Assembly (NCBI GenBank): GCA_964385465.1
Contig: CAYLPJ010000010.1
Coordinates: forward strand, 1 to 64,000
Direction: 5' to 3'
From: CAYLPJ01 sp964385465
Lineage (GTDB): Bacteria; Planctomycetota; Phycisphaerae; SM23-33
DNA: 64,000 nt
In this document: positions 25,205 to 33,850 of the stretch, piece after piece
Layout: the number at the start of each line of letters is the position of its first letter
How positions within the stretch are numbered: position 1 is the stretch's first letter
Program-made: the position numbers and the translations under genes
The notes under the pieces: model-generated
What the model saw: the letters and a program-made list of their open reading frames with translations, nothing else
What the model was told of the DNA's origin: nothing
Databases searched by the model: none

Positions 25205-25396
25205 CAGGCTGGTGGGTCCTTTCTCTCGGCTCTGCCTGCTGGTTTCATCGGTCCCCCGCGCCGCCGCTTTAGTAAACGGGGCAAAATAAGAAGAACGCAC
25301 GAAATGTACGCCCTGTCCGGGAGGGCCCCCGGCCTTTCGTGTCTCCGACCCATGAGGTATCATGCCCATCCATCAGCCGCCCCGGAGGTGACGTTC

Positions 25397-27685
25397 GTGC
25401 CCGATATCCTCGCCGATCTCAACGACGCTCAACGCCAGGCCGTTACCCACGTCGACGGGCCCCTGCTGCTGCTGGCCGGGGCCGGCTCGGGAAAGACCCG
25501 CGTCATCACCCGGCGCGTGGCCTATCTCGTCCAGCAGGGGATCGCGCCATGGAACGTGCTGGCGATCACATTCACCAACAAGGCCGCCGAGGAGATGCGC
25601 CTGCGCGTCGAGGCCCTCCGCACGCCCCGCGGGGCCACGCTCTGCACCTTCCACGCGCTCTGCGCCAGGCTCCTGCGCGAGTTCGCACTCGACGCCGGGC
25701 TGGCCCCCAACTTCTCCATCTACGACCGCGACGACCAGCTCCGCCTCATGAAGGAGGCCGTCAAGAACCTCGAGCTGCGGACGGAGAACTTCCCGCCGTC
25801 ACGGGTCCATGCGGCCGTGTCCAACGCAAAGAACGAGTTGAGACTTCCCGAGCAGCTTGCCTCCGACGCGGGGGCGGACTACTACCTCCGCCAGGTCGCG
25901 GAGGTCTACGGCGAGTACCAGCGGCTGCTGGTCGCCAACAACGCCCTGGACTTCGACGACCTGCTGCTTCGGACGGCCTACATGATGCGCGACCGCCAGG
26001 ACGTCCGCGAGCTGCTCGGCCAACGCTATAGCTACGTGCTGATCGACGAATACCAGGACACCAACCGAGCGCAGTACCTGCTGGCCCACGGGATCGCGAT
26101 GGACCACCAGAACATCTGCGCCACCGGCGACCCGGACCAGAGCATCTATGCCTGGCGCGGCGCGGACATCCGCAACATCCTGGAGTTCGAGCAGGACTAC
26201 CCCGACGCCGCTGTCATCCGCCTGGAGGAGAACTACCGCTCGACGCAGGCGATTCTCACCGCCGCCAGCAGCCTCATCTCCCACAACAGCATGCGGAAGG
26301 AGAAGGCGTTGTGGACGCGTCGAGAGGGCGGCTCGGAGGTCCGCGTGGTGTACTGCGACGACGAGCACGCCGAGGCCGACGAGATCGCCCGGCGGATCCT
26401 CACGCGTGGCGAGGGCGGCGGACGGTTCGAGGACGTGGCGGTGTTCTACCGCGTCAACGCCCTCAGCCGCGTGCTGGAGGAGGCCTTCCGCAAGGCCGGC
26501 GTGCCGTACCGCATCGCCCGCGGCGTGGAGTTCTACAATCGCAAGGAGGTCAAGGACGTCCTGGCCTACCTGCGCGTGCTGGCCAATCCCGACGACGACC
26601 TGAGCTGCAATCGCATCATCAACACGCCCAAGCGGGGGATCGGGGCGACGACCGTCGGACGCCTCGCCGCGGCCGCGGGGGCCGGAAACCGCTCCCTGCT
26701 GGCCGCGTGCGGCAGCCCCGAGGCGGCCGGGCTCGGAACGAGCGCCGCAAAGAAGGTCGCCGCCTTCGCCGCCATGATGAACAAGCTCGCCGGCGAGCTC
26801 GACGGGCCGGTCAAGGACGTCGTCGAGACCGTCATCACCGCCAGCGGACTCCAGGAGGCCCTCGACGAGGCCGGAGAGGACGCACGACAGGCCCGCGCGA
26901 ACATCGACGAGTTGATCTCCACGGCCGCGGAGTTCCAGCAAACCGCCCCAGACGCCCGCCTGGCGGACTTCCTCCACCAGGTCTCACTGGTCACCGACGT
27001 GGACCGCATGGAAGGCGGCACGGGGGCGGTGACGTTCATGACGCTCCATGCGGCCAAGGGGCTGGAGTTCCCCTGCGTGTTCGTGGTCGGCTGCGAGGAG
27101 GGAATGCTGCCGATGACCCGGATGGACCAGCCCGGCCGGCCGGACCCGGCGGCCATGGAGGAAGAACGCCGCCTTGCGTTCGTGGGCATGACGCGGGCGA
27201 AGGACGAGCTGCTGCTGACGTGCGCCCGGCGGCGCCGGATTCGCGGGCAGTATCGCCCGCAGGCGGCCTCGCCGTTCCTCGATGAGATCGGCAGCGAGTC
27301 GGTCGTGCTGGAGGACTGCACCACACCCGACACGGACGCTCGCCTGGCCCGCCGCGACCGCCGGGGCGGCTTTTACGCCGACGTCGACGAGCGGGCCGCC
27401 ATCGAGCGGGCGATGGATACCGTCGATGCCCTCAACGCCGGCTCCGGCCGGGGCGAGCACGACACCGAGCCCCCGGGGATGAGGCCCTCGGCGCCGCCCC
27501 CGGCCGAGTACGAGGACCTCGTCGTCAACGCCCGCATCCGCCACCCGAAGTTCGGCCCGGGCAAGGTGGTCGGCCTTCGCAACCCCTGGCCCGAAACGCG
27601 CGCCGAGATCATCTTCGATACCGTCGGGCACAAGACCATCTGGCTCAAACACACCCGCTTGGATGTCCTGGAGGCCTGGGAGTGA
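25397..27685 (+). CDS. uvrD: UvrD/PcrA-type superfamily 1A DNA helicase
   Basis: The 762-residue protein unwinds DNA 3'-to-5' in repair and replication restart. Visible motifs are LAGAGSGKTR (Walker A, residues 27-34), TFTNKAAEEM (motif Ia), DEYQDTN (motif II, about 217-223), GDPDQSIYAWRGA (III), LEENYRST (IV), VTFMTLHAAKGLEF (V) and VGMTRAKDELLL (VI). The C-terminal ~70 residues end in a small domain (RIRHPKFGPGKVVGL) seen in PcrA. The GTG at 25397 is preceded by a perfect GGAGGTGA box; an ATG 45 bases upstream has no such box. A -10-like TATCAT is at 25358-25363. Confidence 0.95.
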   Translation: MPDILADLNDAQRQAVTHVDGPLLLLAGAGSGKTRVITRRVAYLVQQGIAPWNVLAITFTNKAAEEMRLRVEALRTPRGATLCTFHALCARLLREFALDAGLAPNFSIYDRDDQLRLMKEAVKNLELRTENFPPSRVHAAVSNAKNELRLPEQLASDAGADYYLRQVAEVYGEYQRLLVANNALDFDDLLLRTAYMMRDRQDVRELLGQRYSYVLIDEYQDTNRAQYLLAHGIAMDHQNICATGDPDQSIYAWRGADIRNILEFEQDYPDAAVIRLEENYRSTQAILTAASSLISHNSMRKEKALWTRREGGSEVRVVYCDDEHAEADEIARRILTRGEGGGRFEDVAVFYRVNALSRVLEEAFRKAGVPYRIARGVEFYNRKEVKDVLAYLRVLANPDDDLSCNRIINTPKRGIGATTVGRLAAAAGAGNRSLLAACGSPEAAGLGTSAAKKVAAFAAMMNKLAGELDGPVKDVVETVITASGLQEALDEAGEDARQARANIDELISTAAEFQQTAPDARLADFLHQVSLVTDVDRMEGGTGAVTFMTLHAAKGLEFPCVFVVGCEEGMLPMTRMDQPGRPDPAAMEEERRLAFVGMTRAKDELLLTCARRRRIRGQYRPQAASPFLDEIGSESVVLEDCTTPDTDARLARRDRRGGFYADVDERAAIERAMDTVDALNAGSGRGEHDTEPPGMRPSAPPPAEYEDLVVNARIRHPKFGPGKVVGLRNPWPETRAEIIFDTVGHKTIWLKHTRLDVLEAWE

Positions 27686-27803
27686 GCACAGCGCAGCTTC
27701 CCCGGGCATGCGCGGGACTGGCGGCCATGCCGTTGCCCGCGCCGGCGAACGGACGGAAGCCCCCCGGGCTGCCTTCGGCGGGCCCTGACGGAATCTCCCG
27801 GCC

Positions 27804-28064
27804 GTGGAGTACGCTCGGGCATCGTTGGCGCGGAAAGTGACCCGGGCGCGAAAGCAGGCGGGGTTGCCGCAGGCGGAGCTTGCCCGCCGTGGGTGTATCC
27901 GCCCCGAGGCGCTCAACCGCGTCGAGAAGGGCAGGGCCACGCCGAGCACACCGACGGTCGCGAAGACCGATACGGCTGCTCACCATGCGCTCCGGTCCGA
28001 CGCATGGCACATACGGGCACACCGCGCGCCCGCCGCTACCGCTTGTCGTCCTCCTCGCCCTTGA
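27804..28064 (+). pseudogene. truncated XRE-family antitoxin remnant
   Basis: The frame reads (N)LPAVEYARASLARKVTRARKQ...LPQAELARRGCIRPEALNRVEKGRATPSTPTVAK. This matches the middle of HigA/XRE-type antitoxins, whose usual N-terminus (about 25 residues ahead of the ALEY segment) is missing. A TGA stop precedes the match. No toxin gene fits the space (119 bases) between this frame and the helicase stop. After VAKTDTA the sequence loses family character and the frame runs into the 3' end of the convergent hydrolase gene. It starts with GTG and has no ribosome binding site. The rest of the 350-base gap holds nothing I recognise. Confidence 0.5.
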
Positions 28065-29016
28065 GCCGGTCCCACAGCCAGGTGGCGCCCTTCTTGACCG
28101 CCTTGCCGGTGGCCTTCGCGCCGGTCTGGACCGCCTTGCCGGTGGCCTTGCCGGCCTTGACGGACGGGTCGACGATCTTGTCCTCGATGAACTCGCCGAC
28201 GCCGCTGTCGCCGGACCAGCTCGGCAGGCCGATGGTCTCGGCGAAGAAGACCTTCATCGCCGCCCACGAACGCTGGGCCGCCTTGCGGTTGTAGGCCGCA
28301 CCCGACGAAGCGTCCGTCCCCGCCGATGGGTTGGTGAACGCGTGTACCGCGTCGCCGTACACCACCATCTGCCAGTCTGCACCGGCCTGGGCCATCTCCG
28401 CCTTGAAGGCGTTGACCTCCTCCTGAGGCACGTGCGGGTCGGCCGCGCCGTGCAGCACCAGGATCGACGCCCGCAGCGTCCCCGCCTTCGCCGGCTTCGG
28501 CGTCGACAGCCCCCCGTGGAAGCTCGCCACCGCCCGGACGTCCGCGCCGCTGCGGGCCAGCTCCAGCGCGCAGGTGCCCCCGAAGCAGAAGCCGATCGCC
28601 GCGATCGGCCGGCCCTGAACGCGGCGGTCGCTGCGCAGGACCTTCAGCGCCAGCCGCGCCCGGCGGCGCATCAGCTCGCGGTCGCCCTTGACGGCCCCCG
28701 CGAGCTTGCCGGCCGCGGCGGGGGTCTTCGCCCGCCGCCCCTTGCCGTACATGTCCGCCGCGAAGGCCACGTACCCCAGCTCCGCCAACTGCCGGGCACG
28801 CATCTCCGCGTAGTCGTTCAGCCCCCACCACTCGTGGAAGACCAGCACCCCCGGCCGCTTGCCCTCCCCGCCGGCGACCATGTAGCCCTCCAATACCGTC
28901 TCGCCGTCGTTGTACTCCACCCGCTTCGACTCGATCTCGCCGCCGGCCGTGCCTGCCAGAAGCAGGGCCGTCATCGCCCCGGCGGCCAGGGCCGTCATCC
29001 GCGTCGTCCGGTTCAT
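28036..29016 (-). CDS. secreted dienelactone hydrolase-family protein
   Basis: This 326-residue alpha/beta hydrolase has an N-terminal signal peptide (about 1-26). The nucleophile is C144 in GFCFGG, with D193 (LHGAADPHVP) and H225 (YGDAVHAF) completing the Cys-Asp-His triad typical of dienelactone hydrolases. HEWWGLND gives the conserved family segment. A C-terminal tail beyond about residue 275 carries K-A-T-G-K-A-V repeats and is lysine-rich. It could be a cell-wall or membrane anchor. AAGGAG lies ahead of the ATG, and a TACAAT -10 box (29072-29077) lies in the small gap before mnmE's stop. Substrate in vivo is unknown. Confidence 0.83.
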   Translation of the reverse strand: MNRTTRMTALAAGAMTALLLAGTAGGEIESKRVEYNDGETVLEGYMVAGGEGKRPGVLVFHEWWGLNDYAEMRARQLAELGYVAFAADMYGKGRRAKTPAAAGKLAGAVKGDRELMRRRARLALKVLRSDRRVQGRPIAAIGFCFGGTCALELARSGADVRAVASFHGGLSTPKPAKAGTLRASILVLHGAADPHVPQEEVNAFKAEMAQAGADWQMVVYGDAVHAFTNPSAGTDASSGAAYNRKAAQRSWAAMKVFFAETIGLPSWSGDSGVGEFIEDKIVDPSVKAGKATGKAVQTGAKATGKAVKKGATWLWDRLKGEEDDKR

Positions 29017-29086
29017 GGTCGTCTCCTTTGGCGCCCCGTCGCGCCGCAATGGGTTGGTCGTTCGTCGCCCCATTGTATTTCCGGTG

Positions 29087-30223
29087 TCAGCCGGCGAGCA
29101 GTGCTGCCAGCGCCTCCCGCGCGGCGGGGCGGTTGCCGGCGTCGAGGGCGTCGGCGGCTGCGGTGAGCAGGCCGGCCTGCCGTTCGGTGAACGCCGCCGC
29201 GGCGGCGGGGTCGAAGCCGGCCAGCCCGAGTCCGGCGACGACGGCCTCGGCGAGACGGTCGAGCCCTGCGCCGGTTCGGGCGGAGACGGCAGCGTCGGCG
29301 TCGGCGGCGGGGCGGCGACAATCGGCGAACGTGGCCACGCGGACGACGGGGCGGTCGGGCAGCCAGGGCGGCGCCCCCGGGGGGCTGCCCGGCGCGAGAA
29401 GACAGATCACGTCGGCGTCGGCGATGCGGTCCCGCGCCCGCCGGACGGCCTCGGCGTCCAGCGCGGCGGGGGCGTCCCACAGGCCCGCGGTGTCGGTCAG
29501 GAAGACGGCCACACCGGCGAGGGCGGCCTCCTCGCGGACCCAATCGCGCGTCGTGCCCGGCCGATCGCTGACGAGGCTGACCTCGCGACCGACGAGGGCG
29601 TTGGCCAGCGTGCTCTTGCCCGCGTTGGGCGGCCCGGCCAGGACGACCTCCGCCGGCGTCAGCAGCCGTCGCATGGCAGGCAGGCGGTCGGCGGCGGCGC
29701 GGAGGTCGGCGGCCGTCGCCGGGGGCGACTCGCTCGCGACCCGGCGGGGCAGGGCCGACAGCCCCCCGGACCACTGCCCGGCCAGCGCCCTGACCGCCAG
29801 CGCCCCGCGGGCGTCGGTCAGGGCATCCAGCAGTTCCCGCCCGATGGCGGGGTTGGCGCCGTCGCGATGGGCGACTGGAAGCGCCTCCGGCGCCGACGCC
29901 GGGGCGGGCAGGGCCGTCGCGCCCAGCCCGACCAGCAGGTGCATGACCGCGGCGGCGACGGCCGGGCCGCCGTGCGTGTTGACCTCGAACGCCTCGCCGC
30001 GGCGAGCGACGACGGCCTCGTCCACGACACGCTCGCCATCGACCAGCCGCCCGACCTTCAGCTCGCCATCGCCCGGAGGGCCGACGGCGTGGTTGGGACG
30101 GAACGCTGCGGCCAGGACCGCCTCGGCGCCGGGACCGCCCAGCAGGAACACGGAGATCCCTCCGCGCTGCGGCGGGGTGAGCAGGGCGACGGTCGCGTCG
30201 GTCCGGTCGGCGGCGTCGGGCAT
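29087..30223 (-). CDS. mnmE: MnmE-type tRNA modification GTPase, short form
   Basis: MnmE is a tetrahydrofolate-binding GTPase that, with MnmG, builds the 5-carboxymethylaminomethyl group on wobble uridine of tRNA. This 378-residue product has the N-terminal folate domain (NTHGGPAV) and the GTPase motifs GPPNAGKST (197-205), GTTRD (223-227) and DTAG (244-247). Two hallmarks are missing: the G4 NKxD is replaced by VRVATFAD, and the C-terminal CIGK cysteine motif of true MnmE (about 450 residues) is absent. It may be a divergent planctomycete form or a non-catalytic paralogue. It starts 14 bases after coaX in the rpmA operon. Confidence 0.75.
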   Translation of the reverse strand: MPDAADRTDATVALLTPPQRGGISVFLLGGPGAEAVLAAAFRPNHAVGPPGDGELKVGRLVDGERVVDEAVVARRGEAFEVNTHGGPAVAAAVMHLLVGLGATALPAPASAPEALPVAHRDGANPAIGRELLDALTDARGALAVRALAGQWSGGLSALPRRVASESPPATAADLRAAADRLPAMRRLLTPAEVVLAGPPNAGKSTLANALVGREVSLVSDRPGTTRDWVREEAALAGVAVFLTDTAGLWDAPAALDAEAVRRARDRIADADVICLLAPGSPPGAPPWLPDRPVVRVATFADCRRPAADADAAVSARTGAGLDRLAEAVVAGLGLAGFDPAAAAAFTERQAGLLTAAADALDAGNRPAAREALAALLAG

Positions 30224-30237
30224 GGCCGGGCCCCGGT

Positions 30238-31020
30238 TCAGCCCAGCAGGGAGTTGTAGTAGGCCAGGGCCACCCCGCGGACGGGCAGGTCGGGCACGAC
30301 GGCCTGGACAAGGTCGCTGTCCCCCAGCCGCCCGCAGACCAGCGTGGCGTCGCCGCCGGTGAGGATGACGATCGGCCATTGCCCCAACTCCGTGGCGTAG
30401 GCCTCGACCAGCTCCCGCAGCGCCCCCCGAGCCACGGCCAGCAAGCCGTGGAGGATCGCCTCGTTCGTGTCCTTGCCGAACACGCCCGTCGGCGCGGCGG
30501 GTTCGACCTGCGGCAACTGCGCGGTCCGCTCGTGCAGCGCCGCGGCGCCCATCGCCATGCCCGGCAGGATTGCACCGCCCAGGAACACGCCCTCGTCGTT
30601 GATGCAGTCGATCGTGATCGCCGTGCCGAAGTCCGCCACCACGCACGCCCGGCCAATGCGGTCGTATGCCGCCACGGCCGCACACAGCCGGTCCGTGCCG
30701 ACCCCCCGGGGGTGGGGCAGATCGGTCTCGATCGGCAGGGGCAGGTCGCGCCCCACGACGAGGACATCCTGCTTGAGCGCCTCGGCCGCGGCGGCCTCGA
30801 GTGCCTTGAGCCCCGCGGCATTGACGCTGGCGGCTGCGAGCTTCCTGGGGGCCGGGATCTGCTCCCACAGCTCGGCCAGCGCGGTGCCAAGCTTGTGGTA
30901 CTCGCCGGCGCGGATGCATTGCACATCGGTGATGTCGTCGCCCTTGACGTGGGCGAAGTGCACCGCGCTGTTGCCGACGTCGCATGCCAGGACGTTGGGG
31001 ATTTCCTTCAGCTCAGCCAT
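30238..31020 (-). CDS. coaX: type III pantothenate kinase
   Basis: CoaX phosphorylates pantothenate at the start of coenzyme A synthesis without the CoA feedback inhibition of type I kinase. The 260-residue protein has the ASKHA fold. DVGNS (residues 14-18) is the phosphate-1 loop. DFGTAITID has the catalytic Asp and a second phosphate loop, and GGAILPGM follows. Type III kinases need a monovalent cation. Its start overlaps the obg stop region by 8 bases, which suggests translational coupling. Confidence 0.93.
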   Translation of the reverse strand: MAELKEIPNVLACDVGNSAVHFAHVKGDDITDVQCIRAGEYHKLGTALAELWEQIPAPRKLAAASVNAAGLKALEAAAAEALKQDVLVVGRDLPLPIETDLPHPRGVGTDRLCAAVAAYDRIGRACVVADFGTAITIDCINDEGVFLGGAILPGMAMGAAALHERTAQLPQVEPAAPTGVFGKDTNEAILHGLLAVARGALRELVEAYATELGQWPIVILTGGDATLVCGRLGDSDLVQAVVPDLPVRGVALAYYNSLLG

Positions 31021-32050
31021 GGCCTGCGGCCTCCTGTTCGCTCAGCATCTGCCAGAGGCGCTCGGTCAGTTCGACCAGCCCCTCGCCGGTGACGGCGCTG
31101 ACGGCCAGCACCTCGCGGTCGAGCTCTCTGCGCAGGGCCTCGACGGCCTCCTCGGCGCCGGTCAGGTCCATCTTGTTGGCGACGACCAGCTCGGGCTTGG
31201 TCGCCAGCGCGGGGGAGTACTGCTCCAGTTCGCGGCGGATGGCTCGCCAGGCCTCGGCGGGGTCGCTGCCGTCGGGGGGGGCGGCGTCCAGCACGTGCAG
31301 CAGGATGCGGGTCCGCTCGACGTGCTTGAGGAACGCGTCGCCCAGGCCGGCGCCGTCGTGGGCGCCCTCGATCAGCCCGGGGATGTCCGCCAGGACGAAC
31401 CGCCGGAAGCGCGGCATCTCGACGATCCCCAGGTGGGGCGTCAGCGTGGTGAAGGGGTAGGCGGCGATCTTCGGCCGGGCCTTGCTGAGGTGGCTCAGCA
31501 GCGTGCTCTTGCCCGCGTTGGGCTTGCCCACCAGCCCGGCATCGGCGATGAGCTTCAGCTCCAGCCGCACGCGCCGCTGCTCGCCCGGCTCGCCCGGCTC
31601 GCATTCGCGGGGGGCCTGGTGCGTGGGGCTCTTGAAGTGCACGTTGCCCCGCCCGCCCTTGCCGCCCCGGGCCACGCAGACGCGGTCGCCGGCGGCGGCG
31701 AGGTCCTTCAGCGGCATGCCCAGCTCGGCGTCGTGGATGATCGTTCCCGGCGGAACGCCGACGACGATGTCCCCGCCGTTGCGACCGTGGCGGTCCTTGC
31801 CCTCGCCGTGCCCGCCGCGCTCGGCCCGCCAGTGGTGCTTGCCGGCGAGGTGCTGGAGCGTGGTGTGGGACTCGTCGGCCTCGATGTACACGCTGCCGCC
31901 CCGCCCGCCGTCGCCGCCGGAGGGCCCGCCGTGGGGGATGTACTTCTCCCGGCGGAACGCGCAGCAGCCGTTGCCGCCCGCGCCGGCCTGGCAGACGATC
32001 TCCACCTCGTCGACGAACAGCCCTCTGTTGACCGCTCCGTAGGATTCCAT
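31013..32050 (-). CDS. obg: Obg-family GTPase
   Basis: Obg (CgtA/ObgE) is an essential GTPase for 50S ribosome assembly and stress control. The 345 residues contain the glycine-rich Obg fold (GGNGCCAFRREKYIPHGGPSGGDGGRGG), then G1 GKPNAGKST (175-183), G3 DIPG (222-225) and G4 NKMD (292-295). The TGS-like C-terminal domain of some Obg proteins is absent. The ATG at 32050 lacks a clear Shine-Dalgarno sequence and lies 12 bases after a strong hairpin plus TTTT (32063-32093). It sits between rpmA and coaX in the operon. Confidence 0.94.
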   Translation of the reverse strand: MESYGAVNRGLFVDEVEIVCQAGAGGNGCCAFRREKYIPHGGPSGGDGGRGGSVYIEADESHTTLQHLAGKHHWRAERGGHGEGKDRHGRNGGDIVVGVPPGTIIHDAELGMPLKDLAAAGDRVCVARGGKGGRGNVHFKSPTHQAPRECEPGEPGEQRRVRLELKLIADAGLVGKPNAGKSTLLSHLSKARPKIAAYPFTTLTPHLGIVEMPRFRRFVLADIPGLIEGAHDGAGLGDAFLKHVERTRILLHVLDAAPPDGSDPAEAWRAIRRELEQYSPALATKPELVVANKMDLTGAEEAVEALRRELDREVLAVSAVTGEGLVELTERLWQMLSEQEAAGHG

Positions 32051-32062
32051 CGTCGCCCCATG

Positions 32063-32093
32063 AAAAGAGGATGGCGCCGGCGGGGCCATCCTC
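32063..32093 (-). terminator. hairpin with T tract between rpmA and obg (attenuator)
   Basis: On the minus strand a perfect 9-bp stem (GAGGATGGC, loop of 9, GCCATCCTC) is followed directly by TTTT. It lies 50 bases past the rpmA stop and 12 bases ahead of the obg ATG. It would end most transcripts after rpmA and let a fraction reach obg, coaX and mnmE. It could also mask the obg start. Confidence 0.65.
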
Positions 32094-32143
32094 CTTCAGG
32101 TCTGCTCTGTCGCCGGACCCCCGCTCGAGGGGCCGGCGAGGCG

Positions 32144-32386
32144 TCACTCGGCCGCGATGACGTCGACGAAGCGGCCGCGGAACGACACGGCTCCCTCGGC
32201 GACGGCAAAGAGCGTATCGTCGCGTCCGCGCCTGACGTTCTTGCCCGGCTTGAACGGCGTGCCGCACTGGCGGATGATGATCCCGCCGGCCTTGACGCGC
32301 TGCCCGCCGTAGATCTTCACGCCGCGGTACTGCGGGTTGCTGTCGCGCCCGTTCCGCGTCGAGCCCTGTCCCTTCTTGTGTGCCAT
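32144..32386 (-). CDS. rpmA: 50S ribosomal protein L27
   Basis: This 80-residue protein carries the L27 signature: AHKKGQGSTRNGRDS at the N-terminus, RVKAGGIIIRQCGT and the GVDDTLFA-like GRDDTLFAVAEG segment. L27 sits near the peptidyl transferase centre. Its usual partner rplU (L21) is not next to it here; upstream are only a promoter and a 450-base gap. The ATG is preceded by CGGGAGTGACG. First gene of the rpmA-obg-coaX-mnmE operon. Confidence 0.96.
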   Translation of the reverse strand: MAHKKGQGSTRNGRDSNPQYRGVKIYGGQRVKAGGIIIRQCGTPFKPGKNVRRGRDDTLFAVAEGAVSFRGRFVDVIAAE

Positions 32387-32460
32387 CTCGTCACTCCCGA
32401 AGCTCCGCCGCCCTGGCGGGGGTTGGTCCTGTCATTCTATCGGTCGGATCAGAGTCCAGC

Positions 32461-32489
32461 AGCATACCCTCCAGCGGCGGGGGTGTCAA
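32461..32489 (-). promoter_or_regulatory. strong sigma70-type promoter of rpmA
   Basis: On the minus strand TTGACA (32484-32489, a perfect -35 box) and TATGCT (32461-32466) are separated by exactly 17 bases. The leader to the rpmA ATG is about 70 bases. Perfect spacing and the perfect -35 make this the best promoter in the window. Confidence 0.75.
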
Positions 32490-32576
32490 TAGCTTGACGA
32501 GCTTTCGTCGGTCCGCCGGAAGGGGGGGCGGGAGTGAGGATTCATGGTCACCGGGGGCATCGGCCAGCCGGGGGGG

Positions 32577-32749
32577 TGTCCGGGTCGGTGTGTCGGCTCT
32601 GTCCACCCTTGGGACAATGGACACAGAACGTTGCAGCCGATCGTATGTCTTTTACATAGAACTCTTTATCGGAATTACTGCCGTGTCCGGGCCTTGAGGG
32701 GCGGGACACGGGTGTCTGCGGGGTTTGGCATACATCAAACTACATGTAT
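32577..32749. other. intergenic region with several perfect inverted repeats
   Basis: Between the rpmA promoter and the next gene (stop 32839), the sequence holds TGTCCA-N12-TGGACA (32600-32623), CCGTGTCC-N15-GGACACGG (32681-32711) and ATACAT-N8-ATGTAT (32730-32749). TGTCC or its complement occurs six times between 32577 and 32708, more than expected. No open frame of family type is present. It could be an operator cluster, a structured RNA or remnants of regulation. None of the hairpins has a T tract, so I do not call terminators. Confidence 0.4.
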
Positions 32750-32838
32750 CACCCTACGGAAGCTCCGGCGATGGCAGACGTGACACGAGAGGGGGGGAAA
32801 CCAGCAAGACCGTCGATCTCACAAAAACGTCGGGTCGT

Positions 32839-33546
32839 CTACCGCATGACCCATTCGCGTTCGACGAGCTCGGGGGCGACGTGGCGGCGGGCGCCCTTCT
32901 CGCCGGGGATGCGGTAGCGCAGGTGCAGCGTCTTGGAGAGGATCAGGCTGCTCTTGGTGACGACTTTCCTCTCGCCCTTCCAGTTGGTCTCGGTCGCCTT
33001 CACCGGTTCGGGCAGGGGGATGGTCTTCGTCTCGCCGCTGAGCCCGCCGATGAACACGTCCACCGCGCCGGCGTTGGGATCGAAGTCCGGCCAGATCGCC
33101 ACGCCCGTCCGGGCGTTGTCCCGACCGGTCAGCAGCTTGCGGGTCATCGAGGTCGACGTTTTCAGCAGCGGGTCGTTGTGCAGCTTGCGGATGTGGTCGA
33201 ACACGGCCGTCGGGACCGCTTGCCCGCTGCGATGGACCTGCCCGGTGTCGGTGTAGAGGATGAACTCGGGCACGAACATCTGGGCGACGTCGTCGGGGTT
33301 GGTCACCGTGTAGCGGAGGTACCAGTAGAGCTGCGGCTTCTTCTGGTCCGGCAGCTTGAAGGGCGCCGCGCGGAGCGGCTCGATGTCGACCTTGAACTGC
33401 CAGGTCAGCGGCACGGCCATCGGCTCGGGCGGGGGGATGACCTCGCCGCCGGGCTTCGTCGTCGCGGCCTCGTCGGCGGCCTGGCCCAGGCACACGCCGA
33501 TCAGCCCCGCCACCATCACAGCCGTCATCGCCACGCGTCGTATCAT
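32839..33546 (-). CDS. secreted protein of unknown function
   Basis: This 235-residue protein begins with a signal peptide (MIRRVAMTAVMVAGLIGVCLG, about 1-21). The mature part is a beta-rich domain without catalytic signatures. It contains LYWYLRYTVTNPDDVAQMFVPEFILYTDTG, which suggests an immunoglobulin-like or sandwich fold, and ends with RYRIPGEKG and VEREWVMR. I do not recognise a named family. GGAGG lies 9 bases ahead of the ATG. No co-directional neighbour is close. It probably acts in the periplasm or envelope. Confidence 0.6.
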   Translation of the reverse strand: MIRRVAMTAVMVAGLIGVCLGQAADEAATTKPGGEVIPPPEPMAVPLTWQFKVDIEPLRAAPFKLPDQKKPQLYWYLRYTVTNPDDVAQMFVPEFILYTDTGQVHRSGQAVPTAVFDHIRKLHNDPLLKTSTSMTRKLLTGRDNARTGVAIWPDFDPNAGAVDVFIGGLSGETKTIPLPEPVKATETNWKGERKVVTKSSLILSKTLHLRYRIPGEKGARRHVAPELVEREWVMR

Positions 33547-33850
33547 CGTCGCATGCCTCCGGGCAGAAACCGTCCATGGCCCGCCGCCGCGGGCACCAGC
33601 GGCGGCAACCGTACGCCACCGCCGTCAGCAAGTCAACAGGGAACCCGCATCAAAACGGCCCGCAGCGCGAAGGGCGGTTTCGAGGCGCCGGACGGCAGAT
33701 CCCGGGGACCAGGCGGCAACCATCGAGCGCCGAGCTTCGCCGCGGTGGGGGGCGGGGCCTGTCGGGGCGGCCCGGCCGGCTGGGGGCTTCGGTCTGTCGT
33801 CCGGCTCTTCTCTGCCGCCCGTGCCCCTCCGGCTCCGGCGGGATCGCGAA

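Noticed and set aside
32681..32711. Perfect 8-bp hairpin as a terminator of the gene at 32839
   Set aside because: No T tract on either strand and about 130 bases past the stop codon. Kept only as part of the repeat cluster.
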